64,000 bases of DNA from positions 1-64,000 of the forward strand of contig SSFR01000012.1 of NCBI GenBank assembly GCA_008015505.1, written 5' to 3'. The DNA is from Pedobacter sp. (GTDB lineage Bacteria > Bacteroidota > Bacteroidia > Sphingobacteriales > Sphingobacteriaceae). Shown here one piece after another: positions 26,935 to 36,143 of this stretch. Numbering within the stretch: the stretch's first letter is position 1; each line of letters starts with the position of its first letter. The position numbers were made by a program, and so were the translations under genes. Under the pieces are notes generated by a model. That model saw only the letters and a program-made list of their open reading frames with translations, had not been told where the DNA came from and did not search any database.

Positions 26935-28455
26935 TTAATGTTTAAAATGTCGAATGCCAGTGGTTACCATACCTATACCTTTTCGATCAGCCATGTCAAT
27001 AGATTCCTGATCTTTAATCGACCCCCCTGGTTGAATCACCATATCAATTCCTGTCCCGGCTGCGAGTTCGATACAGTCCGGGAATGGGAAAAAGGCATCG
27101 GATGCCATAACACTTCCTCTCAAATCAAAACCAAACGTTTTCGCCTTGGTAATGGCTTGCTGAAGCGCATCTATTCGGGAGGTTTGTCCGATGCCACTGG
27201 CAATTAGTGTTGTATTTTTAGCTAGTACAATGGCATTAGATTTGGTGTGTTTCACTAATTTATTAGCAAAAATAAGATCAATTAGTTCAGCTTCGGTAGG
27301 CTTGCGATCAGTAACAACTTTTAGTTGATCGACTTTTTCTGTGACTAAATCTTTATCCTGATGGATCACCCCATTGAGCAAAGATTTAAATTGTATGTTA
27401 GGTAGCTTAATCGGTTTTCGTTTCAAAAGAATGCGATTCTTTTTATTTGACAGGATGTTGAGTGCTTCTTGTTCGAAAGAGGGGGCAATCAATACCTCAA
27501 AGAAGAGTTTGGTTATTTCAGTAGCTATTTTAGAGTCGATTTCTCGATTACAAATAAGTACACCTCCGAAGGCGGATAAAGGGTCACAAGCTAAAGCAGC
27601 GTACCATGCGTCTAATAAATCTGCTCGAGAGGCTAGTCCACAAGCATTGGTATGTTTTAGTAAGGCAAATGTGGGCCGGTCAAACTCATCAATAAGCGCT
27701 ATAGCCGAATCGATATCCACTAAATTATTATAAGACAGTTCTTTACCATGGAGTTGATCAAATAGCTCCTGTAGGTCCCCACGGAAGAAGGCCTTTTGGT
27801 GAGGGTTTTCTCCATAGCGGAGCGGTAGACTATTTCCCAACTCTCGAGCTGATGAAGTGCCTTGTTGATCAAAATATGCACCAATGGTCGCATCATAATG
27901 AGATGAAATATGAAAAGCTTTTTTGGCGAAAGCTTTACGTTGATTTAAGGTTGTTTGTCCTCCACTGTCAGCTAGGATGGTACTAAGCAAGGAATAATCA
28001 TCAGCAGAGGCGGCAACAACTACATCTCGATAGTTTTTAGCAGCTGCACGTATAAGTGAAATTCCTCCAATATCAATTTTTTCGATACAATCTTCTTCAA
28101 GTGCACCTGACTTGGCAACATCTTCAAAGGGATATAGGTCAACAATCACCAAATCAATTGGAGGAATTTCATATTCGCTGAGTTGAACTTGATCTGCTTC
28201 GTTCTCACGACGAGAGAGAATACCGCCAAATATTTTTGGGTGTAATGTTTTGACGCGTCCACCTAGAATGGAAGGGTATCCACTAATATCTTCTATAGCA
28301 ATTGCATCAATTCCTAAATGATGGATGAACTGATAAGTACCTCCAGTGGAGTATAGTGCAACACCCAGCTGATGCAGTTGCCGTATCAGTGGTTCCAGAT
28401 GATCTTTGTGATAAACTGAGATTAAAGCGTTTTTGATTTGAACAAGGCGATCCAT
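26935..28455 (-). CDS. purH: Bifunctional AICAR formyltransferase / IMP cyclohydrolase
   Basis: A 506-aa enzyme performing the last two steps of IMP synthesis. Residues 1-195 are the IMP cyclohydrolase (ALYSTGGT, GRVKTLHPKIFGGILSRR). Residues 200-506 are the formyltransferase (LRYGENPHQKAFF, LLKHTNACGLA with the catalytic Lys-His pair, DPLSAFGG, and the C-terminal FPFPDCIELAAGTG). It is cotranscribed at least by position with purN, 81 bases upstream on the same strand. Confidence 0.97.
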   Translation of the reverse strand: MDRLVQIKNALISVYHKDHLEPLIRQLHQLGVALYSTGGTYQFIHHLGIDAIAIEDISGYPSILGGRVKTLHPKIFGGILSRRENEADQVQLSEYEIPPIDLVIVDLYPFEDVAKSGALEEDCIEKIDIGGISLIRAAAKNYRDVVVAASADDYSLLSTILADSGGQTTLNQRKAFAKKAFHISSHYDATIGAYFDQQGTSSARELGNSLPLRYGENPHQKAFFRGDLQELFDQLHGKELSYNNLVDIDSAIALIDEFDRPTFALLKHTNACGLASRADLLDAWYAALACDPLSAFGGVLICNREIDSKIATEITKLFFEVLIAPSFEQEALNILSNKKNRILLKRKPIKLPNIQFKSLLNGVIHQDKDLVTEKVDQLKVVTDRKPTEAELIDLIFANKLVKHTKSNAIVLAKNTTLIASGIGQTSRIDALQQAITKAKTFGFDLRGSVMASDAFFPFPDCIELAAGTGIDMVIQPGGSIKDQESIDMADRKGIGMVTTGIRHFKH

Positions 28456-28536
28456 TAAGGGAATTTTTGAGCCGCAAAGTTAATGTTTAGTACTGTGTTG
28501 CTGCGTGTAAAAATAGCTTGGGTTAATAAAAGATGG

Positions 28537-29118
28537 TTATACCAATTTCATTTTTTGAAGTAGTTGTTCAACAATACGAGGATAATGTAGATGCTCTAGC
28601 TGTTGACCTTTAAATTTGATGGTTTCCAGTGTATCATTTTTCTCAATTTTAAAACGTGATTGATAAATGATCTCTCCTTCGTCGAATAATTCGTTTACAA
28701 AATGGATGGTGATGCCACTTTCTATTGCATCTGCTTTTAGTACTGCTCGATGTACATGATCTCCATACATGCCCTTGCCACCGAATTTGGGTAATAAAGA
28801 GGGATGAATATTGATAATTTGATTGGGAAATTCTTTCAATATATTATCAGGGATTAGCCAAAGGAAGCCTGCTAGTACAATTAGATCTATTTGCAGATTT
28901 TTTAACAGATGAACGATGTCATTTGTTTCGAAAAATTCGTGTTTGTCAAAAATATGTGTGGGAATTTCAAAATTGTCGGCCCTTTGGATGACGTAAGCTT
29001 CGGGGTTATTGGTTAATATGATGGCCACTTCAGCTTCTGCATGCTGTTTAAAGCGTTCCATGAGTTTCTGAGCATTTGAGCCAGACCCGGATGAGAAAAT
29101 AGCTATACGTTTTTTCAA
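28537..29118 (-). CDS. purN: Phosphoribosylglycinamide formyltransferase
   Basis: A 193-aa GAR transformylase, third step of purine synthesis. Motifs: IAIFSSGSGSNAQKLME at the N-terminus, VLAGFLWLIPDNIL, and the catalytic N-x-H ... D set: INIHPSLLPKFGGKGMYG, then ITIHFVNELFDEGEII. It lies directly upstream of purH in the same direction, two steps of one pathway. Confidence 0.96.
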   Translation of the reverse strand: MKKRIAIFSSGSGSNAQKLMERFKQHAEAEVAIILTNNPEAYVIQRADNFEIPTHIFDKHEFFETNDIVHLLKNLQIDLIVLAGFLWLIPDNILKEFPNQIINIHPSLLPKFGGKGMYGDHVHRAVLKADAIESGITIHFVNELFDEGEIIYQSRFKIEKNDTLETIKFKGQQLEHLHYPRIVEQLLQKMKLV

Positions 29119-29181
29119 ATTCTTAAATTTTTTAAGAGAGCTACATGACCAATTTAATAAAAAAAATAATATTTCATATGG

Positions 29182-29310
29182 CCTGTCTAAATTTTATTTC
29201 ATGAAATTATTATAGGGTGTTTTTTTGTCATAGCAGGGCTTCGATGGCGAAAAAATCCAACGATTTGCAGCCAAAAAGACACATAAGAATAAAATAAATT
29301 TTAAACAGGA
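29182..29310. repeat. Palindromic MITE-like element, copy 2 (short form)
   Basis: Left end CCTGTCTAAATTTTATTTC pairs with right end AAATAAATTTTAAACAGG. Shared internal parts include ATGAAATTATT on the left and CCAACGATTTGCAGCCAAAAAG on the right. The centre is shorter than in the other copies, with a small GCAGGGCTTCGATGGCG core. The element lies between purN and the IQM-like gene. Confidence 0.7.
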
Positions 29311-29763
29311 TCATAATTGGCATGACACAATATGAAAGTTATAAAATGACTAATTATTAAATAGTTATAAGAATAATATGCTATCATATGTATGCCCTTT
29401 TGATGTCATGCAATCTAGAGATTAAAGTTTTTGAGTTTTTTTGGCCTGAATGCCTTAGTTTAAAGGTAATAATGGGCATTGTTTCTCAAGAGTAAAAAAG
29501 ATCAGGTGCTTAATACGTGCTGAAAGTTGATTTGATTTTAATTAAAAAATAACGAAAATATTGTATTTTTTAATTAAATTTAACTATTTATTTAGGTAAA
29601 TGTCTACTATATTGTGGTACTAGATTAGCTAAGTTGCTTGAAGTGGACTATATAGTTTTGTCAAAAACTTATTTCTGTTGATTTCAAGAAAATCGCCTTT
29701 TTCTGAAGATGATTGCTCTGTGTAGTGTGTAGTGTTAATTTTTTATAAAAAATTATTAATATC
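29311..29763. other. AT-rich intergenic region with an inverted repeat
   Basis: About 450 bases with no gene that I can support. The only clear structure is a perfect 15-bp inverted repeat at 29537-29578 (TTTAATTAAAAAATA and its complement, 12-base loop), about 185 bases before the IQM-like gene. Base composition is markedly more AT-rich than in neighbouring genes, as often seen upstream of acquired genes in this phylum. Confidence 0.5.
29537..29578. repeat. Perfect 15-bp AT-only inverted repeat
   Basis: Arms TTTAATTAAAAAATA / TATTTTTTAATTAAA with loop ACGAAAATATTG... as read on the plus strand. It is made almost entirely of A and T. It could be a regulator site or a cruciform for the following gene; it has no U-tract that would make it a standard terminator for an upstream gene. 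Confidence 0.5.
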
Positions 29764-31191
29764 GTGGGAAAGTCATTTACACTTAAAGAAACGGTGAACC
29801 AATATTTGGCCGAAGCGCTTAAGTATTGGCCTAGTTGGACTAACATAAATAATCTTGACACGCGTTGGGTGAATTTACACCAAATCATCTCAAGGCTACA
29901 TAAGGAATGCCAAGTGCCACGCACCATTCTTGGTATTTCAAAATCGAATAAACTTGAAGATAATAACCAGTTCGATTCATTTCGGTGGCAGTTGAATATG
30001 ACTTGGGGCGGAGTTGCTACTCAGAATTTTAGTTCAGAAAGAGAGGCGTTTATTTATGCGGTTGAGTCGGCTTATATCGCTGGGTGTAGAGTAGAAGCAA
30101 TGTGGGTTGATGCTATTTTGGGGCTCTATGACTATAGAAAAGAAAACCCTCCTGGTTCTCGTAGATATGTCGTCTCTGAGAATACCAAGCAATATTTTGC
30201 AAATGAGCTGAATATGACATATGAAAAAATTAATAGAGCTTCAGAGGTGGCTTGTAATCAATCTGTGGGACTCATTAATGATGGCAATTCACGTTCGGCT
30301 GAATTCAGAAGTGCTATAGAATATCTTAGAAAGACTTTACAGTTGAAACTTACTTCGACGTTACAATCAACATCTATAGTTGATAATGCCTCTATAGAGA
30401 CTGGAGGAAGAGCTCGAGCAAAAAAAAACTGGCAAAAACTTTTTGCCTCGCCTGTGTTTAGAGGCAAGGGAAAGATCTTGAACTCCGGGGAGGGGCCAAA
30501 TGATCGAAATGATTGGTTAGAGGTCATTGCCCCTCATATCCCAGCCGCTTATTTAATAAATGCATACGCGGCATGGAAGGGTAGCAAACAAATTCTCAGT
30601 TTTTTGCCATGGCTGGAAACAGTATATATTCCTAGTGCGCTTTATTCTGGAGATACTAATAGAATTAAGGAAGCTTCGTTAATAATGGACAGTAAGGGCC
30701 ATGGAGTTGAATATTTAGATGAACAACAAAGAAAACGGAAAATTATACGTATACAAAATGGACTCTTTATTGATAGCTCAGGAAAACACTATCATACAGG
30801 TGTTAAGAGTACTATGCATAGTGGAAATGGTTGGGCTGTATTTGTGATGGATAAGAATTATACCATTTATTCAGATTCTCATAAGTCAGGTACGTTCCAC
30901 CATTCGAGTTTCTTAAGTGGTGGTCGTGTGTTTTCAGCGGGAGAAATTGCTGTTGATCGGGGTAAGTTAGTGGCAATAACTTGCAAGAGTGGACATTATC
31001 GACCTACAAAAAAGGAGATGGTATGCTTTTTAGATAGTCTTTCGAAACGGGGCGTGGATTTAAAAAAGATTCCAATTCAACTGGAATGGACTAAACCCAC
31101 TTTTTATGATGCAGAGCAAGTTTTAAGAAACAATGCAGATGTAACCACAGGAATGGTTTTACCGGGTCCATCTACACCTCCTTTATATTGA
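29764..31191 (+). CDS. Protein with C-terminal domain resembling plant IQM proteins (putative effector)
   Basis: A 475-aa protein starting at GTG (an in-frame stop lies just upstream, so no longer start exists except ATT/ATC). There is no signal peptide. Residues 1-225 are not recognised. Residues 325-440 have the layout RKIIRIQNGLFID ... GWAVFVMDKNYTIYSDSHKSG ... TFHHSSFLSGGRVFSAGEI ... CKSGHYRPTKKEMVCFLDSL ... KRGVDLKKI. From memory this closely follows the C-terminal domain of plant IQM (IQ-motif) proteins, with their F-x-H-S-S-F-L-A-G-G, A-A-G and S-G-H-Y-x-P-T-E motifs; similar domains occur in proteins of host-associated bacteria. The biochemical role is unknown. It stands alone between palindromic elements, in keeping with acquisition. 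Confidence 0.6.
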   Translation: MGKSFTLKETVNQYLAEALKYWPSWTNINNLDTRWVNLHQIISRLHKECQVPRTILGISKSNKLEDNNQFDSFRWQLNMTWGGVATQNFSSEREAFIYAVESAYIAGCRVEAMWVDAILGLYDYRKENPPGSRRYVVSENTKQYFANELNMTYEKINRASEVACNQSVGLINDGNSRSAEFRSAIEYLRKTLQLKLTSTLQSTSIVDNASIETGGRARAKKNWQKLFASPVFRGKGKILNSGEGPNDRNDWLEVIAPHIPAAYLINAYAAWKGSKQILSFLPWLETVYIPSALYSGDTNRIKEASLIMDSKGHGVEYLDEQQRKRKIIRIQNGLFIDSSGKHYHTGVKSTMHSGNGWAVFVMDKNYTIYSDSHKSGTFHHSSFLSGGRVFSAGEIAVDRGKLVAITCKSGHYRPTKKEMVCFLDSLSKRGVDLKKIPIQLEWTKPTFYDAEQVLRNNADVTTGMVLPGPSTPPLY

Positions 31192-31251
31192 AATTTGTTC
31201 TGGTTTGGCAGTGATTTGAAAGTAGCTTAAAAAGTTTAAATGAGCTTATAG

Positions 31252-31731
31252 CTAATAATGTTCATTATCAACTTTTTGTTGAATATAAACAGGCCAATTA
31301 TCAGTTTTTGCCTTGTTGGCTAATTCATTTGAAGACCGGTTTTTCATATTTTCCAAAACAAAGCCATCTTCATCTAGCATTACAGCGTTGAACCTCCCTG
31401 AATCCAATTTATCCAGATAAATCTGTTGGCCATTTTCCAGCAAGAATGAGCGACCACCCCGTACACTTCTATCAATAGATTGGCGTATTTCTTTCCGGGT
31501 TAGTTGGCCGCCTTTCAAACTGGGGGACCTATTCACTTTTTGTTTTTCATTAGTTGCTCCCCGCTGCTTAGCTGTTGGTTGCTGCTGTTGGACCCTCCAG
31601 CCAGCATTCCCTGATGATGTCGCTGCAGGTATATCTTTATTTAATGTAGGCACTACCAGGTCTTTCTTACACCTTATTCCTAATAGTATGACAAGTATCA
31701 TGTTTAATGCAAGCTTTAAACTGGTTTTCAT
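31252..31731 (-). CDS. Hypothetical lipoprotein
   Basis: A 159-aa protein with an N-terminal lipoprotein signal (LALNMILVILLGIRC followed by KKDL, the Cys-Lys-Lys start frequent in this genome). The region after the Cys to residue 85 is low complexity (QQQQPTAKQRG). The C-terminal half contains TRKEIRQSIDRSVRGGRSFLLENG and YLDKLDSGRFNAVMLDEDG, which looks like a small beta domain. I do not recognise the family. It is convergent with the IQM-like gene, 60 bases apart. Confidence 0.6.
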   Translation of the reverse strand: MKTSLKLALNMILVILLGIRCKKDLVVPTLNKDIPAATSSGNAGWRVQQQQPTAKQRGATNEKQKVNRSPSLKGGQLTRKEIRQSIDRSVRGGRSFLLENGQQIYLDKLDSGRFNAVMLDEDGFVLENMKNRSSNELANKAKTDNWPVYIQQKVDNEHY

Positions 31732-31942
31732 CTCTTAATTGCTTTAGTTTATAAATGTCTTGTGCGCAAGTAAAGTATATATAACTGTTTATAAAAAGTA
31801 TAGGTATAATAGGTGTGAAAATATACTACTTTATACGTATTGTATTTTCCTGTCTATTTTAGCCAAAATTTAAAAGGTTAAACAGCTTTGATATTGAGGA
31901 TTAATTTGCAGAAACAGGTAATTAGTCATCATCTTTGATGCT
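31732..31942. other. Upstream region of the lipoprotein gene
   Basis: Together with the palindromic element at 31943-32103 this fills the 392-base gap between the lipoprotein gene and gpsA. I see no gene in it; it presumably holds the lipoprotein's promoter. Confidence 0.4.
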
Positions 31943-32103
31943 GAGCCGATCTAAAGTTTATTTTAAGAAATAATTGCCGGTTATTTTTGAGAGAAATGAG
32001 GTGGATTTTAGAGCAATAGTAGGAGAATATTGCTCTAAAATCCAACGATTTTGCAGCCAAAAAGAACCAAAATAATGAAATAAAATAAACTTTAGACCGG
32101 CTC
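31943..32103. repeat. Palindromic MITE-like element, copy 3 (upstream of gpsA)
   Basis: Terminal inverted repeats GAGCCGATCTAAAGTTTATTTT and its near-complement ending ACCGGCTC. An inner perfect 16-bp stem, TGGATTTTAGAGCAAT / ATTGCTCTAAAATCCA, surrounds an 11-base loop at about 32002-32044. Flanking segments (ATTGCCGGTTATTTTTGAG and GCAGCCAAAAAGAACCAAAAT) match copies 2 and 4. It ends 21 bases before the gpsA ATG, so it is transcribed with gpsA or carries its promoter. Confidence 0.8.
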
Positions 32104-32123
32104 GATTTCTAGATAATTTATAG

Positions 32124-33131
32124 ATGAGTCAGCGCATTAAAAAGATTGCAATTATTGGTGGTGGGAGCTGGGCAACAGCGATAGCTAAGATACTTTGTGA
32201 CAATGAAATAGGGAAAGTAGTTTTTTGGTGGATGAGAAGTAAGCAATTAATCAAATATATCCATCAACATAAACATAATCCCAACTATCTTAGTTCTGTT
32301 GAGATTAGAATACTTCCAGATCATATTAGTTCTGATCTAAAATCCATCATTGCAGCCTGTGATACACTGATTCTGAGTGTACCTGCTGCATTTCTTAAAG
32401 ATGCTTTGCAAGGGCTTGGTCCCAGTGATTTCAAAGGAAAAAGAATGGTGTCAGCCATCAAAGGTATTGTACCTGATGAGAACCTAATTGTAGGTGAATT
32501 TATGCATCAGAAGTATCAAATTTCTTTAGATGATATATTGGTTATCGGTGGCCCGTGTCATGCGGAGGAGGTTGCTCTAGAAAAACTGTCTTATTTAACC
32601 ATAGCTTCTCAGAACATCGAATTGGCCGCCGATTTTTCAGCTATGATGGATACGTATTACATTAAGACGAGTGTTTCTGATGATATCTGCGGAATAGAGT
32701 ATGCTGCTGTGCTGAAAAATATTTATGCCATTGCTAGTGGTATTTGTTATGGTATAGGCTATGGAGATAATTTTCAGGCTGTTCTTATTTCAAATGCGAT
32801 TCGGGAAATGAAACGCTTTGTAGATACCGTTTACCCAATTAATCGGGATATGATGGAGTCGGTTTATTTGGGTGATCTTTTGGTAACAGCTTATTCGCAG
32901 TTTAGTCGTAATTATACTTTTGGAAATATGATCGGGAAAGGTTATACGGTCAAAGCGGCTCAAATGGAGATGAGCATGATCGCTGAAGGATATTATGCAG
33001 CTAATTGCTTATATCAGATTAATCAAAAGTATCAAGCGTATATGCCCATATGCCGAGCGGTATATGCCATCCTTTATGAAAAAAAGCCCCTTCATGCGGA
33101 AATGAAACGATTGATTGAACAGTTGTCTTGA
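32124..33131 (+). CDS. gpsA: Glycerol-3-phosphate dehydrogenase (NAD(P)+)
   Basis: A 335-aa enzyme that makes sn-glycerol 3-phosphate for phospholipids. The N-terminal Rossmann motif is IIGGGSWATAIAKIL (residues 9-23). Further motifs: LILSVPAAFL, IGGPCHAEEVALEK, the catalytic-Lys region AAVLKNIYAIASGICYGIGYGDN, and LGDLLVTAYSQFSRN. It lies 21 bases after a palindromic element and is convergent with the SirB1-type gene. Confidence 0.95.
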   Translation: MSQRIKKIAIIGGGSWATAIAKILCDNEIGKVVFWWMRSKQLIKYIHQHKHNPNYLSSVEIRILPDHISSDLKSIIAACDTLILSVPAAFLKDALQGLGPSDFKGKRMVSAIKGIVPDENLIVGEFMHQKYQISLDDILVIGGPCHAEEVALEKLSYLTIASQNIELAADFSAMMDTYYIKTSVSDDICGIEYAAVLKNIYAIASGICYGIGYGDNFQAVLISNAIREMKRFVDTVYPINRDMMESVYLGDLLVTAYSQFSRNYTFGNMIGKGYTVKAAQMEMSMIAEGYYAANCLYQINQKYQAYMPICRAVYAILYEKKPLHAEMKRLIEQLS

Positions 33132-33149
33132 ATTGGGGCAAACAGGTTA

Positions 33150-34001
33150 TTAAAATAGTTCAAGTAATTCATTTAATTCAGCAGTTTTATCTACAGCAGC
33201 CAGGTTTTGGTAAGCGCTGATCAGGTTTCGAATCACACGCTTGATAATGTCTTGATTGGTACAGGGCTCGTAAAAATGTTTTTCGGGCTTGATGTTGAGT
33301 TGTTTCAAGAAAGAATCGACCTCATCGCGGCCAAATATAAATCCCTTGTTGAAGGCATTGATGTAGAACTGAATCCGATCTTCCATGGTATGTTGTTTAT
33401 CGGTATCCATATAAGCCAATATGAAATGCTGTGGCAAATTGACCCCATAGATGGGAATGTCTAATTTATGCGCAATAATGAGGTAAATGACAGCTAGTGA
33501 AACTTGATTTCCCTTTCTAGTTTCTAGTACCTGGCTGAGGTAAGAGTTCTGAGGGTCTTTGTGATTGGTTGTATTCCCTGAAAAGCCATAGGTTGTGTAG
33601 AGTACATGATTAATTAGTTTTACTTTTTCCATGGGGCTCATTTCATAGATCATTTGCATCCAAATGTCACGTTTGATGACCTCCATTTGATTGATTATTC
33701 TTTGCTCGTCTAGATCGGGGTATTGATACCTGTTGATGATGATTAATCCTTGGAGTAGGTCAAAAGAACCATGTGAAATCCAGGACTGTAATTCTTCCTT
33801 GGTGGCTTTAAATTGGATTTTATGAACCAAGTTTTCGATCCGGTTTTGTAAGACAGCATCAAAAGATTGTTCCCATGCATTTTCTAAATACTTAATGATA
33901 CCGTTTCCATAGGACAAAATCCGATCTTCTACGTGCCTGGACACTTCTTGGTCTGGGTCATCGAGCAATTTGATTAATGATTTAATCTCTTTTTGATCCA
34001 T
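33150..34001 (-). CDS. SirB1/transglutaminase-like family protein
   Basis: A 283-aa soluble protein. The N-terminal 100 residues are HEAT-like helices (DDPDQEVSRHVEDRILSYG). The central part has the family block RKGNQVSLAVIYLIIAHKLDIPIYGVNLPQHFILAY (given as RKGNQVSLAVIYL and PIYGVNLPQHFIL), characteristic of the SirB1_N transglutaminase-like superfamily. These proteins usually lack a full protease triad and their function is unclear. It is divergent from the methyltransferase with only 31 bases between start codons, so the two promoters overlap. Confidence 0.8.
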   Translation of the reverse strand: MDQKEIKSLIKLLDDPDQEVSRHVEDRILSYGNGIIKYLENAWEQSFDAVLQNRIENLVHKIQFKATKEELQSWISHGSFDLLQGLIIINRYQYPDLDEQRIINQMEVIKRDIWMQMIYEMSPMEKVKLINHVLYTTYGFSGNTTNHKDPQNSYLSQVLETRKGNQVSLAVIYLIIAHKLDIPIYGVNLPQHFILAYMDTDKQHTMEDRIQFYINAFNKGFIFGRDEVDSFLKQLNIKPEKHFYEPCTNQDIIKRVIRNLISAYQNLAAVDKTAELNELLELF

Positions 34002-34032
34002 CTCTGCTTCGAAATACTAATTTACTAATTTT

Positions 34033-34683
34033 ATGCCGATGTTTAATCGCCAGTCGATAGTATCTTATTTATTTCATCAGTTCAAAGCTCAGAATAGACA
34101 TGGGTTACATTCTCCTTTCGTGTATCGCTTGGTTGATGAGGTTATTTATGATTTTAGCTCTAAAGCGGATTATCAGGAATTGAAGCAACTTCGCTCAGCC
34201 AGGCCAGATGAACTGGCTAAGATGAATCGTTCAGTAGCTGGTTGGGCTGGTAAATGTGGTCCGCTTCGGTTAGCACGGCTGATATATCGTTTAGCAAGCC
34301 ATTTTAACCCTCAACGGATCATTGAACTGGGTACCGTACTAGGAGCTGAGGCAGCCTATATTCGCAAAGCTGTACCTGGTGTGGAGATCTTTGGCATGGG
34401 GGATAATATAGCGCACGAAATGGAATTGATCGATTGGGTATCGGTTGGCTGTATAGATGATCAAGAGATTGCCAAGAAACATTTAAATCAATGCATTCCT
34501 AAACTTGGAGAGACTTCTGTCATATTATTTAACACCAAATACCGAAATCAGGAAATAAAGATGACTTGGGAGTGGATTAAAGAACACCCCCAAGTTACGG
34601 TAACGATTGATCTGTTTTGGTTGGGCCTTGCTTTTGTACGTCCTAAGCAAGCCAGAGAGCATTTTAACATTCGATACTGGTAG
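34033..34683 (+). CDS. Class I SAM-dependent methyltransferase-like protein
   Basis: A 216-aa protein. The start region (KAQNRHGLHSPFVYRLVDEVIYD) is typical of a group of Bacteroidota proteins annotated as SAM methyltransferases. Motif I is IIELGTVLGAEAAYI (about residues 96-110), followed by a second strand VEIFGMG in place of the usual acidic-ended strand. The later motifs are weak, so catalytic activity is not certain. It is convergent with the aminotransferase gene, 9 bases apart. Confidence 0.7.
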   Translation: MPMFNRQSIVSYLFHQFKAQNRHGLHSPFVYRLVDEVIYDFSSKADYQELKQLRSARPDELAKMNRSVAGWAGKCGPLRLARLIYRLASHFNPQRIIELGTVLGAEAAYIRKAVPGVEIFGMGDNIAHEMELIDWVSVGCIDDQEIAKKHLNQCIPKLGETSVILFNTKYRNQEIKMTWEWIKEHPQVTVTIDLFWLGLAFVRPKQAREHFNIRYW

Positions 34684-34692
34684 AAACCGCCT

Positions 34693-36033
34693 TTAAATAC
34701 CCGCCTCATAAATTCGGTGGTTTTGCGGCCCGACTGTTAGGGGGCTAGCGGGTAAATTTTCTAGAACTGATTGGTATTTGTCAAGAACCTCGTTCAGTTC
34801 AGCTTCAGTGGCTATTAGAGGAGGAGCAAATTCTAAAGCGTGGGCTTTTCTGGACTGATACAAGGATGGAAATACACCAGCGGTACATAGTTTTTCAGTA
34901 ATGTGCTGATTGATTTGTTCGCTATCCATGTGGTTAGAGAAGTGAATGGACCAAAGAAGTCCTTTTCCTGAAATCTGACTAATAAATGGGAATCGATTAT
35001 CAAATTGGAGCAGCCTATTTTCTACGAGTTTGCTGTTGGTTTTAACCTGACTGAAAATAGCAAGTTCAGTTTGTAGTGCGAACACTTTATTGGCGATGGC
35101 GCAAGCAGCTGGCCGGCCGCCAAAAGTTGCTCCATGCATCAAAAAATCGTCATCATTTCCTCTAAAATATGTTTCCAACTCTTTTTTAACGGCAGTCGCT
35201 CCTAAGGATTCGTAGCCGGAAGTTAGTCCCTTTGCTGAAACTAAAATATCGGGCTCGATTGCATATTCTTCTATTCCCCATTGATAGCCTAGTCTGCCAA
35301 ATCCAGTGATCACTTCATCAATAATGAGTAGGATGCCATATTTTTTACAGAATGCGTCAATGATTGTCATGAACTCTTGAGGAACAGGGCTGTTTCCTGC
35401 TTGATTTTCGGTTGGTTCAATGATCCATCCAGCTATTTCAGTTGGTGAAATGGGTAGATGAAGGAGGAATTCATTGAGTGCTTGATAAGAATTGGAAACA
35501 CAAGAAGTACTATTGGGTGCAAATAGTACTTCTGGGTATAGATTACCCGTTTGTGAGCGGCAACCCGGATAGCTAGAAATAGATGTCGCACCGAAGGTGG
35601 TTCCGTGGTAGCTATTGTCCATAGAGATGAAAAATCTTCGATTTTCTCCTCGTTTTCTAGAGATAGCCAGTGCAATTTTAAGTGCAGTATCTATGGCTTC
35701 AGAACCACTATTGGTAAAAAAAACTTGCGATTCTTGATTAAATACGCTGATTAGTGAGTTTGAAATATTGTCTGCCAATTCAATAGCTGGATTATTGGCA
35801 ACACAAAAAGGCGAGGCAAAATGTAGCTTTTTAGCCGCTTCATATCCAGCATCCAGTAAATCCATATTATCATATCCTAAATTGACACAGAATGCGCCAC
35901 TTAAGCTATCGAAATAAGATTTTCCATCTTGATCGATGATGTAACAGCCTCGCGCTTGAGTGATTATTTTTGGATAGTTTGAACGTTCCTGAACAAAGTC
36001 CATTTGATAAAAATGCAGCCAATCTTTTCTCAT
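34693..36033 (-). CDS. Class III PLP aminotransferase (omega-amino acid:pyruvate type)
   Basis: A 446-aa fold-type I aminotransferase. Motifs: FTNSGSEAIDTALKIAL (phosphate-binding, about 103), SMDNSYHGTTFGA, the metal-site-like Asp in LLIIDEVITGFGRLG (about 226-240), and the PLP lysine in VSAKGLTSGY. The overall pattern matches beta-alanine/omega-amino-acid transaminases (the aspartate-aminotransferase-family class III group). Those make or consume beta-alanine by exchange with malonate semialdehyde, which would fit the beta-alanine-type pocket of the nearby NRPS, but the gene is divergent from that group, and substrate choice is inference. Confidence 0.8.
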   Translation of the reverse strand: MRKDWLHFYQMDFVQERSNYPKIITQARGCYIIDQDGKSYFDSLSGAFCVNLGYDNMDLLDAGYEAAKKLHFASPFCVANNPAIELADNISNSLISVFNQESQVFFTNSGSEAIDTALKIALAISRKRGENRRFFISMDNSYHGTTFGATSISSYPGCRSQTGNLYPEVLFAPNSTSCVSNSYQALNEFLLHLPISPTEIAGWIIEPTENQAGNSPVPQEFMTIIDAFCKKYGILLIIDEVITGFGRLGYQWGIEEYAIEPDILVSAKGLTSGYESLGATAVKKELETYFRGNDDDFLMHGATFGGRPAACAIANKVFALQTELAIFSQVKTNSKLVENRLLQFDNRFPFISQISGKGLLWSIHFSNHMDSEQINQHITEKLCTAGVFPSLYQSRKAHALEFAPPLIATEAELNEVLDKYQSVLENLPASPLTVGPQNHRIYEAGI

Positions 36034-36143
36034 TATGTTAAATAATGTTAATATATTATTAATTTTATTGTAATTAAATTTCTGTTTTATAAATTAGTTA
36101 TAGTACGTTAGGACTATTATAAATAATAAAATAAATTAAAGAC

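Noticed and set aside
29182..29310. Possible structured RNA or tRNA-like gene in the purN upstream region
   Set aside because: The pairing and flanks match three other palindromic elements in the window, so it is a repeat copy, not an RNA gene.
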